Shown here piece by piece: positions 1-5,066 of a stretch of 5,066 nt of DNA. A program made the position numbers and the translations under genes. The stretch is from Frankiaceae bacterium (GTDB lineage Bacteria; Actinomycetota; Actinomycetes; JAVEEB01). The stretch lies in contig JAVEEB010000436.1 of assembly GCA_030840665.1 (NCBI GenBank), positions 1 to 5,066 of the forward strand, read 5' to 3'. The notes below the pieces were generated by a model that saw nothing but the letters and a program-made list of their open reading frames with translations, was not told where the DNA came from and ran no database searches. Position 1 is the first letter of the stretch; every line of letters starts with the position of its first letter.

Positions 1-41
1 ACCGGTGACCACTTCCGCTGCACTGATCCGGCCTGCCCGCC

Positions 42-147
42 GCCAGGACCTCGGCTCGCCCGCGGCCAGGACCTCGGCTCGCCCGCGGCCAGGACCTCGG
101 CTCGCCCGCGGCCAGGACCTCGGCTCGCCCGCCGCCAGGACCTCGGC
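42..147. repeat. 23-bp tandem repeat, about 4.6 copies, each with a 14-bp dyad
   Basis: Three identical 23-bp units start at 42, 65 and 88. A fourth at 111 differs only in its last base, and a fifth is truncated after 14 bases (134-147). The part kept in all five copies is GCCAGGACCTCGGC, an imperfect dyad (GCC-AGG-a-CCT-c-GGC). The remaining 9 bases of a unit act as a GC-rich spacer. The array starts 17 bases beyond the stop codon of the small gene at 165-350, in its 3' flank. The unit is not a multiple of three, so the open frame that crosses it changes reading frame at each copy and is not a protein repeat. There is no T-run, so it does not look like an intrinsic terminator. It could be a VNTR-type intergenic repeat or a cluster of protein-binding sites; the sequence does not decide which. 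Confidence 0.93.
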
Positions 148-164
148 GCCGCCGCCGGAACCGG

Positions 165-350
165 TCAGTCGTCGTCGGGGTCGTCGTCGTCCCGGCGGGC
201 CAGCCAGGTCGCCAGCCGTTCGGTGCCCGCCTCGAACTCCGGGTTGAGGTCGACGAACGTCCGCAGCTGATCGGCGAGCCACCCGAGGGTCACTGACTCG
301 TCCCCGCGACGAGCCTCGAGCTCTTCGATGCCTTTGTCGGTGAAGTACAT
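165..350 (-). CDS. small acidic protein, DUF6104-like, coupled to kgd
   Basis: A 61-residue protein of unknown function. It begins MYFTDKGIEELEARRGDE, continues through a WLADQLRTFVDLNPEFE segment and ends RLATWLARR followed by an Asp-rich tail (DDDDPDDD). I recognise this pattern, from memory, as the small DUF6104-type proteins of Streptomyces and related actinomycetes. No enzyme motif, signal peptide or membrane segment is visible. The hydrophobic spacing suggests a small, mostly helical cytoplasmic protein. The ATG lies one base after the kgd stop (TGA-C-ATG), and no clear Shine-Dalgarno is seen inside the end of kgd, which favours translational coupling to kgd. The acidic tail is encoded by a GAC run (GTC triplets on the plus strand, 168-191), so its length might vary between strains. 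A link to Kgd is inferred from position only. Confidence 0.85.
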   Translation of the reverse strand: MYFTDKGIEELEARRGDESVTLGWLADQLRTFVDLNPEFEAGTERLATWLARRDDDDPDDD

Positions 351-351
351 G

Positions 352-3300
352 TCAGCCCAGCGCCGCGTCGAGCAGCGCGTTCTGCTCGGCTTGGTGGACG
401 TTGGACGAGCCGGTCGCCGGCGACGCGGAGGCCGGCCGCGAGATGCGTCGCAGCATCCGGCCGCCCGGCAAGTGTTCCGGCAGGTTGAGCGCGACGAACG
501 GCCACGGGCCCATGTTCGCCGGCTCCTCCTGGACCCACGCGATGTCGGCGTTCGGGTTGAACTGCTCGATCGCCGCGCGCACCTCCGCGCCGGGCAACGG
601 GTAGAGCTGCTCCATCCGCACGATGGCGACGTCGTTGACGCCCCGGTTGCGGCGGGCGGCGGCGAGCTCCCAGTAGAGCTTGCCGCTGCAGAGCAGCACG
701 CGGCGGCAGGCCGAGGGGACCGGCGCCTCGGGATCCATGATGATCGGGCGCCAGTCGCCGCTGGTGAAGGAGGAGACGGGCGAGGCCGCTGCCTTGAGGC
801 GCAACGGTGACTTGGGGGTGAAGACCACGAGCGGGCGGTGCAGACCCGCGAGGGCCTGGCGGCGCAGCAGGTGGAAGTAGTTGGCAGGCTCCGTCGGCAG
901 GGCGACCGTCATGTTGTTCTCGGCGCACAGCGTGAGGTAGCGCTCGATGCGCGCAGACGAGTGGTCCGGTCCCTGGCCTTCGTACCCGTGCGGCAGCAGG
1001 AGCGTGACTCCGGAACGCTGGCCCCACTTCGCTTCGCCGGAGGAGATGAATTCGTCGACGATCGTCTGCGCCCCGTTGGCGAAGTCGCCGAACTGGGCTT
1101 CCCAGATGACGAGGGCTTCGGGGCGCGCGACCGAGTAGCCGTACTCGAAACCCATGGCGGCGAACTCGCTGAGGAGCGAGTCGTACACGTAGAACGGAGC
1201 CTCGGTGTGTTCGCCGTTCGGGCCAAGGTGCTTCAGTGGCGTGAACTCGGCGCCGGAGTTGCGATCGACGAGCACTGCGTGGCGGTGCCCGAACGTGCCG
1301 CGGCGGCTGTCCTGGCCGGCGAGGCGCACCGGGATTCCCTGCAGGAGCAGGGATCCGAAGGCGGTTGCTTCGGCCATTGCCCAGTCGACCGCGTCGTCGT
1401 CCAGCATCGTGAGTCGCTTGGCCAGCTGCGGGAGCAACCGCTGGTGAACGGTGAACCCCTCCGGCACGGCCGTCTGCGCCCGCGCGACCGCCCGCATGAC
1501 GTCGAGGCTGGTGGCGGTGGGCAGCGCGGGTGTGGCAGCGGCGGCCGTCTCGCCGCCATTGCCGGTGGCATGGCCGTTGCCGCGCGTCTCGCTGAACACC
1601 TTCTCGAGCTGGTCCTGGTAGTGCCGCAAGGCTTCTTCGGCCTCTTCGATCGTGATGTCCCCGCGACCGATAAGGGCTTCGGTGTACAGCTTGCGCACAC
1701 TGCGCTTGCCCTCGATCAGGTCGTACATGAGCGGCTGGGTGAAGCTGGGCTCGTCGACCTCCGAGTGGCCGCGGCGGCGGTAACACACGAGGTCGATGAC
1801 GACGTCCTTGTTGAACGCCTGCCGGTATTCGAAGGCGAGCTCCGCGACGCGCACGACCGCCTCGGGATCGTCGCCGTTCACGTGGAAGATCGGGGCCTGC
1901 ACCATGCGCGCGACGTCGGTGGCGTACACACTCGAGCGGCTCGACGTGGGCGACGTGGTGAAGCCGACCTGGTTGTTGACGACGACGTGCATGGTGCCGC
2001 CGGTGCGGTAACCGCGGAGCTGCGAGAGCTCGAGGGTCTCGGCGACAACGCCCTGCCCCGCGAAGGCCGCGTCACCGTGCAAAAGCACAGCCAGCACAGG
2101 GAATTCCTCGAACTTGTTGAGCACGTCCTGCTTCGCCCGCACGATGCCCTCGAGCACCGGGTTGACGGCTTCGAGGTGCGAGGGGTTGGACGCCAGGGAC
2201 ACGGCGATCTTTGCATCGTCGTACGACGTGAAAGTGCCACGCGCGCCCAGGTGGTACTTCACGTCGCCCGATCCGTGTGCGGTCTTCGGGTCGATGTTGC
2301 CCTCGAACTCCGCGAAGATCTGGCCGTAGCTCTTGCCGACGATGTTCGTGAGCACGTTGAGGCGCCCGCGGTGCGGCATGCCGATGCAGACCTCGTCGAG
2401 GCCCGCGCGGGCGGCATCCGTGGCGATCGAGTCGAGCAGCGGGATCATCGACTCGCCGCCCTCGAGGGAGAAGCGCTTCTGCCCGACGTACTTGGTCTGC
2501 AAGAACGTCTCGAAAGCCTCGGCCTCGTTGAGCTTTGACAGGATCCGCAGCTGCTCGTCGCGCGAGATCTTCTCGTGCGGCACCTCGACGCGGGCCTGGA
2601 GCCAGGCGCGTTGCACCGGGTCCTGCAGGTGCATGTATTCGATGCCGGTGGTGCGGCAGTACGTGTCGCGCAGGACGCCGAGGATCTCGCGCAGGGGAGC
2701 GCGCTGCTTTCCCGCGAAGCCGCCCGTCACGAACTCCCGGTCGAGGTCCCACAACGTCAGGCCGTGGTTGACGATGTCGAGGTCGGGGTGGCGGCGAAGC
2801 TGGAACTCGAGCGGGTTGGTGTCGGCGATGCGGTGACCGCGCACGCGGTAGGCGTGGATCAGCTCGATCACGCGGGCCTGCTTGCCGATCTCGTCGTCGT
2901 CGCTGGTGGCCACGTCGGAGACCCAGCGAATCGGCTCGTACGGGATGCGCAGGCTGGCGAAGACCTCGTCGTAGAAGTTGCCCTCGCCGAGCAGCAGCTG
3001 GTGCATGCGGCGCAGGAACTCACCCGACTGGGCGCCCTGGATGATGCGGTGATCGTATGTCGAGGTGAGCGTCATCACCTTCGAAACGGCCAACCGGGCA
3101 AGGGTTTCCAGCGACGCGCCCTGGTATTCGGCCGGGTAGTCCATCGCCCCGACGCCGACGATGCAGCCCTGGCCTTGCATGAGCCGCGGCACGGAGCTGA
3201 CGGTGCCGAGCGTGCCGGGGTTGGTCAGCGAGACGGTCGTGCCGGCGTAGTCGTCGATCGTGAGGCCGCCCGTGCGAGCCCGCTTGACGATGTCTTCGTA

Positions 3301-4125
3301 CGCGCGGAAGTACGCCGCGAAGTCCATGGTGTCCGCGGCCTTGATCGACGGGACGACGAGCGAGCGGCTGCCGTCCTTGTTGCTGATGTCGATGGCGAGG
3401 CCGAGGTTGACGTGCTGGGGAATGAGGAGCGCGGGCTTGCCGTCGACCTCGGTGAAACCGTTGTTCATCGAAGGGACGTCGGCGATGGCCTTCACCAAGG
3501 CGTAGCCGATGAGGTGCGTGAAGCTGACCTTGCCGCCACGGCCACGGCGCAGGTGGTTGTTGATCACCGTGCGGTTGTCGATCAGCAGCTTCGCCGGGAT
3601 CTGCCGAACGCTCGTCGCGGTCGGGACGCCGAGCGAGGCCTCCATATTCGTGACGATGCGCGCCGCAACCCCACGCAAAGGCTTCGTCTCCGGAGCTGGT
3701 GCCGCAGGAGCGGTCGCCTCCGGGGCGGCGGGTGCAGGAGCGGCATCAACCGGAGCGGTTGCGGGGGCGGTTGGGGCAGTCGGGCTGGCGGTTGGAGTCG
3801 CGGCGCTCGCCGTTTCGGGCACCGGCTGGGGCGCCGCAGGAGCGACGATGGCGGGAGCGTCGACGGCTTCCACGGGCGGGGGCGGCGCCGCCGGCGAGTC
3901 CACGGGTCCATCGGGGGACTGCTGCACCGCTTGTGCCGCGGGAGAGGGGGCGCCCTGCCCGTTCGGGCCGCCGTCACCTTCGGCCGCGGGCGGGGTGTAG
4001 CCGTCGAAGTAGTCCCACCACGACCGGTCCACGGAGTCCGGGTCGGCGAGGAATTGCTGGTAGATCTCGTACACGAGCCATTCGTTCGGCCCGAACCCCG
4101 CGCGGGGGTCTGACTCGGTGGTCAC
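352..4125 (-). CDS. kgd: multifunctional 2-oxoglutarate metabolism enzyme (E2-E1 fusion 2-oxoglutarate dehydrogenase/decarboxylase)
   Basis: Complete cytoplasmic TCA-cycle enzyme of 1257 residues, slightly longer than the roughly 1230 of mycobacterial Kgd. It decarboxylates 2-oxoglutarate with thiamine diphosphate (ThDP) and Mg. Relatives also act as E1 of the dehydrogenase complex and make 2-hydroxy-3-oxoadipate with glyoxylate. Domains in order: E1-type N-terminal segment (about 11-43, [15 protein letters not shown]); Ala/Pro-rich linker (45-148); E2 acyltransferase core (about 150-395) ending in DHRIIQG (358-364); E1 ThDP domain (about 415-845) with HRGRLN (His585), KYHLG (His625) and GDAAFAGQG (Asp685) followed by NNQVGF (Asn718), the likely Mg ligands; variable loop (848-872); transketolase-like pyrimidine domain (about 905-1105); C-terminal domain with QEEPANMG (1199-1206). 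No lipoyl domain is present, as in other actinobacterial forms, which borrow the lipoyl group of AceF. The GTG start is well fixed: an in-frame TAG lies 54 bases upstream with no other start codon between. FHA-protein control (GarA/OdhI) is known for relatives but not visible here. Confidence 0.97.
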   Translation of the reverse strand: MTTESDPRAGFGPNEWLVYEIYQQFLADPDSVDRSWWDYFDGYTPPAAEGDGGPNGQGAPSPAAQAVQQSPDGPVDSPAAPPPPVEAVDAPAIVAPAAPQPVPETASAATPTASPTAPTAPATAPVDAAPAPAAPEATAPAAPAPETKPLRGVAARIVTNMEASLGVPTATSVRQIPAKLLIDNRTVINNHLRRGRGGKVSFTHLIGYALVKAIADVPSMNNGFTEVDGKPALLIPQHVNLGLAIDISNKDGSRSLVVPSIKAADTMDFAAYFRAYEDIVKRARTGGLTIDDYAGTTVSLTNPGTLGTVSSVPRLMQGQGCIVGVGAMDYPAEYQGASLETLARLAVSKVMTLTSTYDHRIIQGAQSGEFLRRMHQLLLGEGNFYDEVFASLRIPYEPIRWVSDVATSDDDEIGKQARVIELIHAYRVRGHRIADTNPLEFQLRRHPDLDIVNHGLTLWDLDREFVTGGFAGKQRAPLREILGVLRDTYCRTTGIEYMHLQDPVQRAWLQARVEVPHEKISRDEQLRILSKLNEAEAFETFLQTKYVGQKRFSLEGGESMIPLLDSIATDAARAGLDEVCIGMPHRGRLNVLTNIVGKSYGQIFAEFEGNIDPKTAHGSGDVKYHLGARGTFTSYDDAKIAVSLASNPSHLEAVNPVLEGIVRAKQDVLNKFEEFPVLAVLLHGDAAFAGQGVVAETLELSQLRGYRTGGTMHVVVNNQVGFTTSPTSSRSSVYATDVARMVQAPIFHVNGDDPEAVVRVAELAFEYRQAFNKDVVIDLVCYRRRGHSEVDEPSFTQPLMYDLIEGKRSVRKLYTEALIGRGDITIEEAEEALRHYQDQLEKVFSETRGNGHATGNGGETAAAATPALPTATSLDVMRAVARAQTAVPEGFTVHQRLLPQLAKRLTMLDDDAVDWAMAEATAFGSLLLQGIPVRLAGQDSRRGTFGHRHAVLVDRNSGAEFTPLKHLGPNGEHTEAPFYVYDSLLSEFAAMGFEYGYSVARPEALVIWEAQFGDFANGAQTIVDEFISSGEAKWGQRSGVTLLLPHGYEGQGPDHSSARIERYLTLCAENNMTVALPTEPANYFHLLRRQALAGLHRPLVVFTPKSPLRLKAAASPVSSFTSGDWRPIIMDPEAPVPSACRRVLLCSGKLYWELAAARRNRGVNDVAIVRMEQLYPLPGAEVRAAIEQFNPNADIAWVQEEPANMGPWPFVALNLPEHLPGGRMLRRISRPASASPATGSSNVHQAEQNALLDAALG

Positions 4126-4138
4126 GGTGGGACGGCCG

Positions 4139-4146
4139 CCTTCTCC
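4139..4146 (-). promoter_or_regulatory. probable ribosome binding site of kgd
   Basis: The minus strand reads GGAGAAGG here, 13 bases before the GTG at 4125. It is the only good match to the anti-Shine-Dalgarno in the leader. The spacing is longer than the usual 5-10 bases, so initiation may be modest. No alternative in-frame start lies nearer to it, and the N-terminal FGPNEWLV motif at residue 11 agrees with this start in relatives. Confidence 0.55.
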
Positions 4147-4207
4147 AGCTTCGAGTCCGGATATCGACTTGTGAGGCTACTCGCCAACGCTATCAGCGCC
4201 TGCAGCG

Positions 4208-4229
4208 CCTGGCCGGTGTGTCGGCCAGG
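4208..4229. repeat. perfect 8-bp inverted repeat upstream of kgd
   Basis: CCTGGCCG and CGGCCAGG face each other across a 6-base GTGTGT loop; G-T and C-G pairs could extend the stem by about three positions. The site lies 82 bases upstream of the kgd start and about 30 bases past the probable terminator of the propeller gene. There is no T-run on either strand. It could be an operator, a leader hairpin of the kgd transcript, or a second stem helping to end the upstream transcript. The structure is seen directly; its role is not known. Confidence 0.6.
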
Positions 4230-4258
4230 TGTAGACCACTATCCGTCGAGGACCTTCG

Positions 4259-4302
4259 AAAAGCCTGAGAACGGGCCAGGCCCGAGAATGGGGCTCAGGG
4301 CT
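4259..4302 (-). terminator. probable intrinsic terminator of the propeller gene
   Basis: On the minus strand AGCCCTGAG (4302-4294) can pair with CTCAGGCT (4269-4262), giving 8 bp with one bulged C. The downstream arm runs directly into TTTT (4262-4259). Inside the loop a second small hairpin is possible, from the near-palindrome CGGGCCTGGCCCG (4284-4272). The upstream arm contains the TGA stop codon of the propeller gene (4297-4295), so terminator and coding end overlap. Four T residues is a short tract, but short tracts are common in high-GC actinomycetes. Confidence 0.5.
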
Positions 4303-5066
4303 GGGCGGCGATGTGGAACAGGTTGGTTGCCGGCACGGTGGCGTCCGTCTTCGTGGTGCCCAGCTTGTAGAGGTAGGACTCCAGGCCCTCGGCGTTGACC
4401 ACGTAGTAGATGTCCTGACCGACGACCGCGATGTCACTGATCGCCGCCTCCTTGAATTTGGTCGTGACGTCCTTACGCATCAGCAGCGTCCCGTTGCTGT
4501 CCCAGCGGAGCACGGTGAGCACGGTCGTGCCGTCGCTCTGCGCGCAGGTCACGCCGGCCACGAGGTCGGTGCCGGCGTACGCCAGCGCCGTCGCGGTGCA
4601 CCCCTCCGGCAGGACGATCCTCTTCGCAATGGAGATATCCGGGGGGAGGCCCATGTTCACCGTGACGTAGACAGAGCCAGGATTGTCGACACCGTCCCGG
4701 ACATAGGCGACACCGCCACCGGTCGGCGACACCGCGATGACGTGCGCGGCCAGGGGCGTTGCGTAGTCGCGGCGGTACGGCACCTTGCCTTCGGCGTTTA
4801 CGTCTCCGGGCGTGTATGTCTGGACTTTGCTCGGCGTCGTGCATGCGCCGTCCGTCGTGACGACCAACCCGTAGGGCGAGATCGCCGCGGACTGGATCGG
4901 GTGGTCGCTCAGCACCGAAGGCGCCGCCACCGGATTGCCAGTGACCAGGTTGATCCCCGACCAGCCCGTCGCGCACCCGCGCGAGTCGGCTGCGGCCACG
5001 AAGTAGGCCTCGTCGCCGTACCGGAGGACGTCGAATGACGAGTTAGTGATTCCGGTCGTGTACGTG
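4295..5066 (-). CDS. beta-propeller-like protein of unknown function, 3' part only
   Basis: The reading frame is open to the window edge, so the true start lies outside; 256 residues and the stop are visible. A GTG codon at 4999 could be mistaken for a start, but 22 uninterrupted codons precede it with the same character (SSFDVLRYGDEAYF running straight into VAAADSRGC), so it reads as an internal Val. The visible part has about five loosely repeated units of short beta strands with Gly/Asp turns: DVLRYGDEAYFVAA, AISPYGLVVTTDG, VIAVSPTGGGVAYVRDG, LAYAGTDLVAGVTC and IAVVGQDIYYVVNAEG. This resembles the blades of a WD40/YVTN/PQQ-type propeller, but no family signature is clear. Four cysteines in a Thr/Val/Gly-rich chain suggest an exported protein, although any signal peptide is off the window. 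No catalytic motif is recognisable. A probable terminator separates it from kgd, so it is likely a separate transcript. Confidence 0.85.
   Translation of the reverse strand, partial: TYTTGITNSSFDVLRYGDEAYFVAAADSRGCATGWSGINLVTGNPVAAPSVLSDHPIQSAAISPYGLVVTTDGACTTPSKVQTYTPGDVNAEGKVPYRRDYATPLAAHVIAVSPTGGGVAYVRDGVDNPGSVYVTVNMGLPPDISIAKRIVLPEGCTATALAYAGTDLVAGVTCAQSDGTTVLTVLRWDSNGTLLMRKDVTTKFKEAAISDIAVVGQDIYYVVNAEGLESYLYKLGTTKTDATVPATNLFHIAAQP

Noticed and set aside
42..147. CRISPR array
   Set aside because: The units are head-to-tail 23-mers with no unique spacers between them, so this is a simple tandem repeat.
5..247. Plus-strand open frame of 80 codons across the tandem repeat
   Set aside because: It overlaps the small minus-strand gene, and its repeat pattern comes from the 23-bp DNA unit read in all three frames, not from protein constraint.
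290..1786. Second minus-strand open frame (498 codons) inside kgd
   Set aside because: An out-of-frame, Arg/Pro-rich shadow of the conserved E1 domain; the kgd frame carries all the motifs.
838..2538. Long plus-strand open frame (566 codons) opposite kgd
   Set aside because: It lies fully antisense to the E1 part of kgd, is very rich in Arg, Val, Ala, Gly and His, and has no recognisable motif. Long antisense frames are expected in high-GC coding DNA.
2575..4113. Long plus-strand open frame (512 codons) opposite the E2 part and linker of kgd
   Set aside because: Same reason: antisense to conserved kgd domains, with composition set by kgd codon usage.
4160..4187. Possible kgd promoter: TTGGCG and GATATC separated by 16 bases on the minus strand
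   Set aside because: The -35 match is partial and GATATC is a poor -10 match; in high-GC DNA such pairs arise by chance, so I do not list it as a feature.
63..4229. The 8-mer CGGCCAGG occurs both in the tandem repeat (for example 63-70) and in the kgd leader inverted repeat (4222-4229)
   Set aside because: A shared GC-rich 8-mer is not convincing evidence of a common binding site; the flanking bases differ and the leader copy lacks the 14-bp dyad.
4313..5038. Plus-strand open frame of 241 codons opposite the propeller gene
   Set aside because: Arg/Val/His-rich shadow. The minus frame shows regular beta-strand patterning, ends at a terminator-like hairpin and stays open to the window edge.

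Overview
The window is high-GC DNA with three genes, all read from the minus strand. Gene content points to an actinomycete. The dominant gene encodes the E2-E1 fusion form of 2-oxoglutarate dehydrogenase (Kgd/OdhA type) that is characteristic of Actinobacteria. The small acidic protein behind it resembles a family known from Streptomyces and relatives. I cannot assign a genus from the sequence.

Layout in the direction of transcription, from high to low coordinates: (1) 5066-4295 is the 3' part of an unrecognised gene for a beta-propeller-like, probably exported protein; its start lies outside the window. Its stop codon sits in the stem of a hairpin followed by four T residues (4302-4259), a plausible terminator. 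(2) 4294-4126 is a 169-base intergenic stretch. It holds a perfect 8-bp inverted repeat (4208-4229) and a purine-rich ribosome binding site, and no other gene is visible. (3) 4125-352 is a complete kgd of 1257 codons with a GTG start. (4) 350-165 is a 61-residue protein of DUF6104 type, separated from kgd by one base and so probably co-transcribed and translationally coupled. (5) 164-1 is non-coding. It carries a 23-bp tandem repeat that holds five identical copies of a 14-bp imperfect dyad (42-147).

Functionally, kgd supplies the thiamine-diphosphate-dependent decarboxylase step at 2-oxoglutarate in the TCA cycle, fused to a succinyltransferase-like domain without its own lipoyl domain. The lipoyl-bearing E2 and E3 partners (AceF and Lpd in relatives) and the GarA/OdhI regulator are not in this window. 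The small downstream protein may be linked to Kgd, but only position supports this. The propeller gene appears to be a separate transcription unit. I see no mobile element, CRISPR array, tRNA or rRNA. Most of the window is ordinary core metabolism; the least explained parts are the dyad-bearing tandem repeat and the small coupled gene.
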